Source of the DNA: Phellopilus nigrolimitatus
Taxonomy: Eukaryota > Basidiomycota > Agaricomycetes > Hymenochaetales > Hymenochaetaceae
Length of the DNA stretch: 12,968 nt
Assembly (NCBI GenBank): GCA_021029095.1
Contig: JAJOHG010000584.1
Coordinates: forward strand, 1-12,968
Direction of reading: 5' to 3'
A model generated the notes under the pieces. It worked only from the letters and a program-made list of their open reading frames with translations, searched no databases and had not been told where the DNA came from. Position 1 is the stretch's first letter. Every line of letters starts with the position of its first letter. The translations under genes were made by a program, and so were the position numbers. Shown in pieces: positions 1-8,000 of the stretch.

Positions 1-47
1 CCCAACGCTGTGAGCTAACAAACTACTTGTCAAATTGCCATTTAGAT

Positions 48-147
48 GGCCTGATGGTCTAGTAGTATGATTCTCGCTTCGGGTTTATTCCTGGAAATTC
101 ATTTCCTTATATGCGAGAGGTCCTGGGTTCAATTCCCAGTTAGGCCC
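48..147 (+). tRNA. tRNA-Pro (anticodon CGG) with a 28-nt intron
   Basis: Carries proline to CCG codons. The cloverleaf can be drawn directly. The acceptor 48-54 pairs with 140-146 with one G-U pair, and 147 is the C discriminator expected of eukaryotic tRNA-Pro. The anticodon stem 73-77 pairs with 113-117. The T stem 123-127 pairs with 135-139 around the loop TTCAATT. The anticodon CGG is at 80-82. The intron occupies 84-111, directly after the base 3' of the anticodon plus one, the canonical eukaryotic site. The internal B box is GGTTCAATTCC at 126-136. One oddity: the D loop reads AGTAGTA, where yeast tRNA-Pro has AGTGGTA, so the usually invariant G18 appears to be A64. Function is otherwise well supported. 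Confidence 0.94.
84..111 (+). other. tRNA-Pro intron
   Basis: These 28 nt interrupt the anticodon loop between position 37 (G83) and position 38 (T112). Removing them restores a 7-nt loop TTCGGGT closed by a perfect 5-bp stem. This is the position cut by the eukaryotic tRNA splicing endonuclease. Confidence 0.9.
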
Positions 148-152
148 GTTGG

Positions 153-157
153 TTTTT
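153..157 (+). terminator. RNA polymerase III terminator (T5)
   Basis: A run of five T residues begins six bases after the mature tRNA 3' end. This is the standard Pol III stop and supports an active tRNA gene. Confidence 0.85.
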
Positions 158-517
158 GGCTATCTTCTCTCAGAAAGAGTCATCCCAGAATGGGGCTTGT
201 TTATGGTTTATTAGTGATTTGTTTTGAGTCGAGGAAGGGTGGAGAGGAGTTTTTTGCTTGTTTTGGGAAGGGAGTCAGAGTTGAATTGGGAAGGGTGGTC
301 TAGTTTGAAATGCCTTCCTTGCGTGCCTCTGGATTACTGGGGCGTATTGGCGAAATATAGAGCTCATGCCAGACATTGATTATAATAGACTCCTAGTAAT
401 GCAAGGATGCAGGCGTCTACTCATTTATGCACGGTAAATAGAGTGAGGTATACAAGACTTCGGAAGTACGTACACTTGGAAAGAAAATCTAATACATAGA
501 ACACATATTCCGAAAAC

Positions 518-655
518 TCAATCCGTGAGCCACGGTCGCCAGTCAGACTGATTCCTTTTTGTCCTTTGAGGTGAGTTTGTGAGTCTTTTCATCCTGCCGA
601 GGAAGGTCCCTGTTTCGTTGTTCGAAAGTTCCGGATAGCAGAAACCGAAGTCCAT
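518..655 (-). CDS. Hypothetical 45-aa mini-ORF behind a TATA-like box (weak)
   Basis: An ATG at 655 opens a 45-codon frame ending with TGA at 518-520. It starts MDFGFCYPEL and ends RPWLTD. The frame stays open upstream of the ATG for roughly another 20 codons, so it could also be part of a larger exon. A TATATAAG sequence on the minus strand (729-736) lies about 75 nt before the ATG, a plausible core-promoter spacing. There is no signal peptide, no C-terminal CaaX box (so it is not a mating pheromone precursor) and no known motif. Another frame of the same stretch reads almost as well, so coding status is doubtful. Confidence 0.18.
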   Translation of the reverse strand: MDFGFCYPELSNNETGTFLGRMKRLTNSPQRTKRNQSDWRPWLTD

Positions 656-728
656 TTCACTTGGTGCAAAGACAGGAATGTTGTTGCCCCCACTTACAAT
701 AAGATGAACAGAGTATCACAATGTTCCT

Positions 729-736
729 CTTATATA
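729..736 (-). promoter_or_regulatory. TATA-like element
   Basis: Read on the minus strand the sequence is TATATAAG, followed by AGGAAC. It is the clearest TATA-like box in the left intergenic region. It would point transcription leftward over 518-655. Its activity is inferred from position only. Confidence 0.3.
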
Positions 737-825
737 GCTAATTGAATAAATAAATGGAGGCATGTAAGGGAAGAGTGAATTCGAAGCCTTACTTAATGCC
801 ACCGCATCCCGAATCCCGATATGGA

Positions 826-843
826 CGCGTCTGCTGAGACGCG
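826..843. repeat. Perfect inverted repeat, 7-bp arms, 4-nt spacer
   Basis: CGCGTCT (826-832) and AGACGCG (837-843) flank GCTG. The left arm overlaps ACGCGT (825-830), the core of the fungal MluI cell-cycle box. It could be a binding site for a dimeric factor or a hairpin in RNA. Confidence 0.6.
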
Positions 844-1051
844 CGGCGGAGATTCACTCGGGCAATCTATTGCACCGCTTCAACTTGTTCAAACCTTCTA
901 ATTTTCGCTCAGAGCTGCGCAATGGCACTGACTACAACGAACAGCCAAGTCGTTATTAAAAAGTGGCTGAAGCCAATGGAAGAAGGCGAAGAAATGTCCT
1001 TTGTGGGAAGACTGCATAGACGCTCTACAACAATACGCATCGTCGGTTGTC

Positions 1052-1070
1052 GGCGGTGGCGCTCACCGCC
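1052..1070. repeat. Perfect GC-rich inverted repeat, 7-bp arms, 5-nt spacer
   Basis: GGCGGTG (1052-1058) and CACCGCC (1064-1070) flank GCGCT. A T6 run follows about 25 nt later on the plus strand. It would form a stable hairpin in RNA. No gene ends here, so a terminator role is unsupported. Confidence 0.6.
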
Positions 1071-1176
1071 TTAACCCGCCATCGCATGCCGCACTTTTTT
1101 CCTCGACCTTTTGACAGGTCCGATCACCGAGGCTCCCGCTTCAAGTCATTGTTGTTACGCGTGTAAATTTCGAGGA

Positions 1177-1191
1177 GACGTGATTCACGTC
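1177..1191. repeat. 15-bp palindrome GACGTGA-T-TCACGTC
   Basis: Two 7-bp arms meet at a single central T. Each arm contains an ACGTGA/TCACGT half typical of bZIP-type sites. The 8-bp palindrome CTCGCGAG follows at 1195-1202. The position, about 510 bp before the ATG at 1704, suits an upstream regulatory element, but this is inference. Confidence 0.55.
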
Positions 1192-1703
1192 AGGCTCGCG
1201 AGTCAATACTGCCCTCTGTTTACTAGTACGGGAGGCAATTACCCATTTTGTCTTGCTTCGTCCAACTGCCAGTCACTCGTCATATCCTCGTCCATGCACA
1301 TGAACTTAGACCGTCGGCACCGGTCCAAAATATCCAACCCGAACCACTCTGTGTTTGCTCTTGCGAACAAGCATCGTGTTCCAGAGTTTGCAGTGCATGA
1401 AACTTGTCCACAATGTCGCAACACTCATGATACTACGTTACCTGCCGTAAGCAAACTCCAACAGCTCGCCGACCGCTTATTATTCAGACCCTATCCAGTT
1501 ACCCAACTGCGCACAGATGTCCGCTTTCGGAGGGGTCTTGAGCTTTTTACGAGTGTCACGCATATCGCGCTTCTTCCATCGCTCGTGCGTCGCGCTTGAA
1601 ATAGAGCGAAGGAGAGGGCTCTCGTGCTCTGAGAAAAATTTCACCCTCTCCGCAAGTCTCGTCCACTCGCGCGTCCGCTCATCTGTCACCGCGAATTAGC
1701 ATC

Positions 1704-2681
1704 ATGTATTCTTCGGATAGGCATGCAAGAAGGAATAGAAGAGATCAAGATCGCCATTCGCCCTCATCTGTCGCGTTCCCTCAAGCACAGACACATCGGA
1801 GCGCGAACCCGCCTCAACTTCAACACCAGGCTTGGCCCGCATCTCCCAGGATTGGGTACCCACCCACCGCACCCATCCCAATACCAGCACGACCCGTCAC
1901 GAATTCGTTGCTCCCTTTTTCTGTCCGCTCGGAGCACGATGCTTTGGAAAACAGAGGTCGGAGATACAGGCGCGCACAGAGTCAGAGTCATGATGACAGA
2001 CAAGCCTATCCGTATGCCCTGCGTGCAACTCTCCATGCGAGCGACTCGTCCTCCAGCGGCGAGCTTTCTGGCTCCGGGACCAATTCTGCACAATCGCGTG
2101 GCTCTTCCGACATCTTCCATTTTTCCCCACCAGAATCGGGGCGCGTGAGCCCCCAAGCCAGCATGCGCCAGAATGTGCACAGATCGCCTTTCATGTACAC
2201 TCCGCCACAGACGGCGCACGGCGCGTCACCGGAGCCTGAGCAGATTCGGTGCTACAGGTGCGGGCGCATGGTTCGGGCGAATGCATTTGGCGTCCACAGG
2301 CATGTCTGCGAAGGGCGGGCCCGCGGCGGTGGTGTGCAGGTTGTCCATAGGCAGTTCCTTGGCACAGAGGGTGGGCAAGGAAGTGCAGTTGGCATGCATC
2401 GACACGGCGATGCTCATTCGGCGTCTCGGCAGATCCGTGCCGATTATTCAGACGCGGCGCGGAGAGGAGAGGGAAGCGGCTTGGGCTCCGAATCGTCTCG
2501 TGGACGCGTCGTCCCGAACGCCAGAGGCCATAGTCACGCGCACTCGCAAACGGCTGGACAAGGAAGCACAAACGCACCTTCTCAGACGCGCCGTCGCGCC
2601 TGCTCGCTCGCGGCGGGAGGCCCGTCGCGCCTCCCTCCCCCTCCAGACTATAGCAGGCTCCCGCACGCACATCTTCCTTGA
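1704..2681 (+). CDS. Serine/proline/arginine-rich protein with a C2HC-like zinc knuckle
   Basis: A single uninterrupted frame of 325 codons whose ATG has A at -3 and a CT-rich leader before it. I do not recognise the protein as a named family. Most of it is low complexity and probably disordered: basic and polar at residues 1-60, serine-rich at 112-135, and rich in Gly, His, Ser and Arg from 205 onward. The one ordered-looking piece is at residues 183-202, with C183-x2-C186, H198 (or H200) and C202. This is a C2HC-type zinc-binding pattern with the second pair only 11 residues later. Such a knuckle could bind nucleic acid or protein; function is not assigned. Other frames on both strands are also fairly open in this GC-rich stretch, so the call rests on length, start context and the zinc motif. 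The C-terminus ends in a proline run and HAHLP. Confidence 0.6.
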   Translation: MYSSDRHARRNRRDQDRHSPSSVAFPQAQTHRSANPPQLQHQAWPASPRIGYPPTAPIPIPARPVTNSLLPFSVRSEHDALENRGRRYRRAQSQSHDDRQAYPYALRATLHASDSSSSGELSGSGTNSAQSRGSSDIFHFSPPESGRVSPQASMRQNVHRSPFMYTPPQTAHGASPEPEQIRCYRCGRMVRANAFGVHRHVCEGRARGGGVQVVHRQFLGTEGGQGSAVGMHRHGDAHSASRQIRADYSDAARRGEGSGLGSESSRGRVVPNARGHSHAHSQTAGQGSTNAPSQTRRRACSLAAGGPSRLPPPPDYSRLPHAHLP

Positions 2682-4363
2682 AGTTATAAATGCTAGCACT
2701 TTCTAGAACTTAATACAGGATTGAAATCCGTGGGTCCATGTGTGAGTCGCCGTTCTTGCTAGGCTTGTTCTTTTGTGTCCCTCCTTGATCTGCTGCTGAA
2801 CCCGAGTGATGACTGTCTAATCCTTGCATCCTTGTCCGTTTCTGTCGTTTTCTTCGTTCCCAGGCGAACCTTTGTTTCGATATTCAAGCTCGTTTTCAAA
2901 ACCCGCCTTCCAAGTACTCTTTGACAGATTCATTACTCAAGCAAATTCAAGCAGTATCAGAAATGATTGTAGGCAGCGCAAAAACGCCGAAAGCTATAAG
3001 GATCAAAATACAAGGATATCCCGGAAAGAAAGAAATCAACGTTTCCAGCGACGTTCCGATTGGTGCCTACGCAATCTCGATTCTGGCATCTTTCCTTCCC
3101 TCATTTTCCTTCTCTTCCCATCTTGACCTCCAACTTCAGCTTATCGCCGTCCAGATCATTTCCCTTTCTTGACTTCCACAAAATTCTATTCTTTTTATTC
3201 ATCTCGTACTTACTTTGTGAACTTACGATGCTCAGATACCCGCACTCCGTTCACACATACCATCTATTTCGCATCTTTGTGTACACTTTCTCTCGATGTC
3301 TTTCTCCCTCTACTTGCGTATATGTATTCCTGTGTTTGTTGGAAATGTCTGTTTCACCCTCTCTTTGCTCTCCATACGATTGCTTTCTTGCTCTTTTATA
3401 TCCACGCGCATACTATCCTTCTGCTTCTCGTTTGTCTGCTATCGTGCTAAAGACCTCCATCTTTTTTCGACTTCTGGTTTGCTATCATGCCGTACATATT
3501 CTATATTCTTCTACGCCTTTTTCTTTATCTCGTGTTCTTTGCGATTCCTCACAATCCGTTTGAGCGCGTTCTCGTTCTCTCTAGTTTTGCACGTACATAT
3601 ATAGATATATACCTGTGATCATGCCGTAAGGTGCAGTATCTTATGCTCGGAATTCGAGAGCCAGGACAGGTAAAAGATCGCAGCTGCAAGTTGCGGTTCA
3701 TCCGCACTTCATTTTAGAAAAGACTGTATTTATGTACGATAGAAGACAAGACATTATTTACGAAAACAAGTAGATAAATAGCAAGATAGAGCACAGCCGA
3801 ACGTATACGAACGAGGTCAGCGAGCACAAGAAGCAGGGGTCATGCAATATGCATAGGCTATAGCTACATCAGGGAGAGTCGAGACCGAAACTAGAGAGAC
3901 CAAGGTGAAGAAACGGAAAAAATGACAGTGAAGATGAAGGCCAGGGTGAAAAGACAAAGCAACGAGCGAAGACCGGAGTCAAAGAAGGGAAGATAGGGAT
4001 CAAGCAGGATGAGAGATAAACGATACAGCTGAGTCAGAAATAGTGTGATGTGTGAAAGAAATCCGAATTATAAGCAAGATCCAACCATAGACAATGAAAT
4101 GAAAATGAGAAATGTAGACAGCAAAGCCTACAAATCTTCGCTCGCCGTAGGAGCTCAGGAAGAAGACGAGTTTGCACCAAGTAAAGAGCCAATAAAGCAG
4201 TGGATAATGAAGAATAGTTGATGGAAATGTGGTAAAAGTTGGAAGCATCTAGGATGTGCGTAACTGGTCTTTGTATGTTTGTATAGGGTGCGAATGCGTG
4301 TTCATTGAGACCAAAAACTGAAAGAATCTTTTTTTTTAAGTTGCGACAGCCTGACTTCGGTGT
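2682..4363. other. Convergent intergenic region with mirrored pyrimidine skew
   Basis: No secure gene. From about 2760 to 3600 the plus strand is strikingly T/C-rich. From about 3720 to 4250 the plus strand is A/G-rich, so the minus strand is pyrimidine-rich. Each half is therefore pyrimidine-rich on the sense strand of the gene that ends into it (the zinc-knuckle gene from the left, the HMG gene from the right). The switch falls near 3650-3710. The likeliest reading is two long 3' untranslated regions meeting tail to tail. The long hydrophobic frames at 3060-3604 come from the T/C bias and are not called as genes. Confidence 0.55.
2742..2863 (+). other. Candidate spliceosomal intron downstream of the zinc-knuckle gene (weak)
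   Basis: A GTGAGT donor at 2742 and a pyrimidine-rich TTCCCAG acceptor ending at 2863 bound 122 nt, with CTAAT-like branch sequence near 2815. Splicing would join an ATG at 2738 to an open frame that runs to a TGA ending at 3126, giving a protein of about 88 residues with no known motif. It could equally be a 3' UTR intron or chance. Confidence 0.2.
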
Positions 4364-7300
4364 TCAATGTGCGACAGCGGGCGTGAGGAACGGCGACGTG
4401 TGTACATAGTCACTGAACGAGAAGCGTGGGTCCGCGTTCATATCATGCTCGGCCGCGCCTCCGCGCGCAGACGAGTCCCCGCTGCCAGCAGAGGGCTCCG
4501 GAGCACGCGCGTACCCATCGTAGTTCATGGCCATCTCGAGGCCCATGTGCAACGGGGGCACGCCGAGCGAATCTGAAAGTGCATTTGTACCGTGCATCGT
4601 ACCGGGCCCGAGACTCATCTCATGGTGATCGAGCCCATGCATCCCGAGGTCCATCCCGAGTCCGTACCCGTAGTTGAGATCGTTTGTACCTGCGCACATG
4701 CCTGCATCCGCGTTAGCATTGGCGATTGCACTACCATAGGAAGATGATTGCTGCGACTGCGACGGCGCATTGCTGTTTGAGGAGGAATCGACGGCGACGT
4801 CCACGGGGCCGTCGAGCAGCTCATGGCCTGAGACAAAATCGTGGCCGAGCTGCTGCACACCTCCGGACATCTCTGCCGCAGAGCTGTGGGGTCCAGAGAC
4901 CTCTGCGAGCGTCGACGAGGGGCTCGCGCTCGCACTGGATCCTGTGCTCGAGCTCGGTTGGCTGGATGAGTATTGCTCTTGGAAGCCCTTCACGTGCCCA
5001 CCTTCGTGATGTTCCGTCGTGTAGAACGAATGCGCGGCCAAGGGTATGGCGTGCCCCGCACTAGCATCCTCGGTTACGTATGGTGGGACGATCTTGCGCA
5101 CGGGCACCGGTTGCGCGAGCGTGAAATTCGATCCCACATCTGGCGGAGTACGGACGACGTGCGGCGGGACGCCCTCGGACGCGTACGTCGTACCGTAGTC
5201 ATTTGAAATAGCTTGGACTTGAGCATGATGCGCGTTCACGTTAGCGTGCTGGGGCCGCTGATTCTGCGGGAGCCCACAGAAGAAATCGTTGAACGCGCTG
5301 AAGTCGAAGGAATCGCGCATGCCCGTGCCAAAGGCCGAATTCTGCGCGGACGCCCCGTGAGCGCCGCGTACAGATGAAAATCCGAAAACGCCGCCGTGTG
5401 CAACTTGTGCGACGGGCACCGATGCTGATGGAGGCAGAGAAGTCGATAAAGGGGAGTGTGGCTCTGCCACATCAGACGCAGGCGACGGGTCATTCACACC
5501 GCCGAAGTTGAACGCTGGATTAAGTAAGCCTGTGTCCACCTCCGGCAATGTAGGTTGCTGATGTTGGTGCTGTTGATGGTGGAAGGGTGCCGAGGTCGGT
5601 GAGGGCGCACCGCCCCCAATAGGCGTCATTGGATCGACTGACTCTACATCGTACCACATCGTGTGCGGTGCGAGCGGAGCGGGGTACTTCGTCGTCATCG
5701 AGTTGGGGACAGAGTCCGGTCCAGTGGATGGAGGTGCATCCTCGCTCGAGGAAACACCAGCCGACGCGAACGGGTTCGTGAACCCTTCCGCAACCGCGCC
5801 TCGGAAGCCATCGAACCCTGCGAAATTTTGCTGCTGCTGCTGCTGGACAAGGCTGTTGAAGTCGAGATGGCTGCCAGAGAACGGCGGGTGAGGGAAAGAA
5901 CCGGTTCCGCCAGCGCCAAAGTGAAAGTTGTCGAACGCGCCCGAGGCGAGTTGGTGCTGTAGGCTTGGTTGCGTCGAGCTCGCGCGCCGCCCGAGCTGAC
6001 CAAGTTGATGCTGGCGCGCCGCGCGGGTGCCCATGCCTAAAGTGTTCATCGCCATTCCACCAAATCCTCCGCTCATACGCATCGCATCCATCGTGCTGAC
6101 ACCCGTGTACGGCGAGGCCGCGCGCGAAAGTGTCATCGGAACCTGCGGGTGCTGGAGGTGCGATGGAAGAGTGAGCATCGCAGACCCCTCCTGCCCGCCT
6201 GCGTTAGGCGGAGATAAGCCTGTAGATCCATTAGGCGCATTTAAGTTCTCGTTCGCGCCGGTGTACCACGACCCGACAAGCTCACTAAGATTCGAGGGGA
6301 GAGTAGGAAGCGTAATCCCGTTCTGTCCACTCGCCGATGGCGCGTGCGCGAGAGCAGGATTTGCGAAGTTGAACGGGTCGGCCTGTGGTACATTCCCGTA
6401 CGCATTGTATGGATAGCTGTACGCTTCCGTCGGGAGTGGCACTGAGCTCGAGCGGCGGTGACCAAGGTGATTGTGCGCATTGCGCATCTGCTGGCGACGT
6501 GCAGCCATTGCATAATCCTTCTCGATCTCCAACTCACGCTGACGAGCATTTTCGTCAGGGCCTGCGCCGCAAAGCTCCCTTTCCCGTTCGAGATCCTGCT
6601 CTTCGCGCTCGAGCTCGAGGCGCTCGCGTTCCGCCTTTTCGGCAGCAGCGCGCGCTGCCTGACGTTTGCGCTTCTTTTCCGGGTCGTGTTTTGGCTGGAA
6701 GCGATACTCTGGGTAATTCCTCTTATGCTCTTCCTTTTTCTTGTCAGCGAGTGCCTCCCAGTGCTTCTTCTCAGGGACAGGCAGAGCTTTCCAGCAGTTA
6801 CCTGCGGAGATAAGCGGATTTAGTTTAGTTTAGTTTTTTTTTTGCAATAATAGAAGGGAGTGATTGGAATGCAATGCGGTGAGATCACCGTGTAGACGGT
6901 GGGAAAGCGGAAGATGAACGTACCGACAATCTTGCTCAGCGAATGATGATTGGTCTCAATTGAACCCGGGACGTGCCGTTGGTGAACGAAATTCTGGCGG
7001 AAGAGCATAAATGCGTTCGGCGGGCGTGGAATATGTTCTACGCTGTTCTTGCGTCCGCCACGTCGACGTGGACGCGGAGGCACCGGCGCGGGTGTAAGCG
7101 GGGAGAGCGAATCGTCCTCCTTGTTGAAGATATCACCGTCAATAACATCGGGGTTGGGGTCAGAGCTAGATCCCGGGTTGGATGAAGGCGAAGCTGGGTC
7201 TGTCGGGTAGCTGACGGGAGTAACGTTCGGCGCGAAGGTGTAATTCTTTGGTGGGACGAGCGAGCGTCGACGCGCGCTCACTGTGTGCGACAAGATCAGA

Positions 7301-7399
7301 TGTGGTGCTCATCGTCACAAATGATGGGCGAGTGCAAGACTCACGAAGAGCGAGCGACGAACGCCGTCTCGAGAGAACATTGTTCCTGATCGGAGCCAT
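4364..7399 (-). CDS. MATA/Sox-type HMG-box transcription factor (Rox1/Prf1-like), 3 exons, 949 aa
   Basis: A nuclear sequence-specific DNA-binding regulator. My model has exons 7345-7399, 6924-7280 and 4364-6801, totalling 2850 nt, in frame throughout. The HMG box spans residues 103-172. It opens with PRPPNAFMLFRQ, has the core SLSKIVGNCWKALP and HWEAL, and closes with YPEYRFQP, closely matching yeast Rox1 and other MATA-type boxes. A basic stretch KKRKRQ (180-185) is a likely nuclear signal. It leads into a charged, probably coiled-coil segment (about 186-214). The remaining 700 residues are low complexity, rich in Ser, Gly, Ala and His, with a Q6 run at 457-462 and an HQ-rich patch, typical of activation or repression domains. 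Introns are 7281-7344 (64 nt, GTGAGT, CTGAT branch, CACACAG) and 6802-6923 (122 nt, GTACGT, CCGCAG); the second interrupts the HMG box at Gly138. The ATG at 7399 has A at -3. Basidiomycete relatives include Prf1 and Pcc1, which control mating and dikaryon genes, but which orthologue this is cannot be told here. Confidence 0.9.
5828..5845 (-). repeat. CAG microsatellite encoding Gln6
   Basis: Five CAG codons plus one CAA on the minus strand encode Gln457-462 of the HMG-box factor. Short trinucleotide tracts like this often vary in length between strains. Confidence 0.8.
6819..6843 (-). repeat. A10 plus (CTAAA)3 near the 3' end of HMG intron 2
   Basis: In the transcript sense, ten A residues are followed by three tandem CTAAA units, 17 to 31 nt before the acceptor at 6802. 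CTAAA resembles the fungal CTRAY branch site, so the tract gives three tandem candidate branch points. Confidence 0.6.
6886..6901. repeat. Hairpin inside HMG intron 2
   Basis: CACCGT (6886-6891) and ACGGTG (6896-6901) flank GTAG. It lies about 22 nt into the intron from the donor at 6923, so it could present or hide splice signals. Role unknown. Confidence 0.5.
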
Positions 7400-8000
7400 C
7401 GTTGATGCTGCGTTCGTGTGGGAGAGGCGCGTACGGGGCGCGTTGTCGTCCTCGCGATCGTTCTTTCCTTGTCGTTATCGTCGACGGCGGCGTGGGGTAC
7501 GGCGGATGCGATGTGAAGGGGCGAGGCAAGTAGAGGGATGAGAGGGGGAGAAAAGACGAGGAGGACGAGGACAAGACGATCCTTTCAAAGTACAAATACC
7601 AGCTTGCTTCCGTACACCCATTTCTATTTTCCCACGAGTCTCATTTCGGTCACGTTTTGCTTCCGTCTATCTCTTCTTCCTCTTCGACTTTTGCTCCCTC
7701 TCTTGCTTTCTCTCTCTTTCTCTCAATTTTATTGCTATTATGCGTATTCCAATTTTTTTCTAAAATTTTCCCTCTTTTTTCTGGCTCGAGGAAAAGACCT
7801 ATCAAGCTTTGCCAGCGGAAACCCTCTTCGTCCACGTGGGTCCACCCGAAACGAGAGCCCAAATCGGGATGAAGGGCAACGCTCCTTTCAAGCTGCGTTC
7901 TTTATCCCAGATCACTTCCCCGCCTTCCAGATCTCGCCGGAACGCCCCAATTTCCTAGTAAATGAATTCGCAATGCAAATTGTCGGACTCGTTCCGCATC
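7400..8000 (-). promoter_or_regulatory. Upstream region of the HMG-box gene
   Basis: Reading leftward toward the ATG at 7399, the last 200 nt are C-rich and CT-rich on the sense strand, as in fungal leaders. From about 7620 to 7790 the bias flips to pyrimidine-rich on the plus strand. A perfect CCACGTGG E-box palindrome lies at 7832-7839, about 430 bp upstream of the ATG. I see no clear TATA box. The exact promoter boundaries are inferred. Confidence 0.4.

Larger units (their letters stand above)
158..1703. other. Long stretch without a secure gene; upstream region of the zinc-knuckle gene
   Basis: About 1.5 kb with no convincing protein gene. From 230 to 300 the plus strand is purine-rich. 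A minus-strand TATA-like site and mini-ORF lie at 518-736 (listed separately). Several GC-rich inverted repeats lie between 826 and 1202 (listed separately). An ATG-started 50-codon plus frame at 922-1074 has no recognisable motif. From about 1560 to 1700 the plus strand is CT-rich, as expected for a fungal promoter and 5' leader before the ATG at 1704. Confidence 0.6.

Noticed and set aside
922..1074. 50-codon plus-strand ORF starting with ATG
   Set aside because: Short, no recognisable motif, and its 3' end is formed by the GC hairpin at 1052-1070. Nothing supports expression.
1111..1599. 162-codon plus-strand open frame
   Set aside because: It has no ATG near its start (TTG only), no motif, mixed composition, and overlaps the dyad cluster and promoter-like sequence. 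Minus-strand frames here also lack ATG starts.
1764..2706. Long frames on both strands overlapping the zinc-knuckle ORF
   Set aside because: Shadows of a GC-rich coding region. None has a zinc motif or as long a frame.
3060..3604. Hydrophobic plus-strand ORFs that look like membrane proteins
   Set aside because: The hydrophobicity (Phe, Leu, Ser) is a direct product of T/C-rich DNA. Two different frames look equally membrane-like.
6027..6823. Plus-strand ORFs antisense to the HMG-box gene
   Set aside because: Mirror frames of GC-rich codons. The minus-strand HMG domain and in-frame splicing fix the coding strand.
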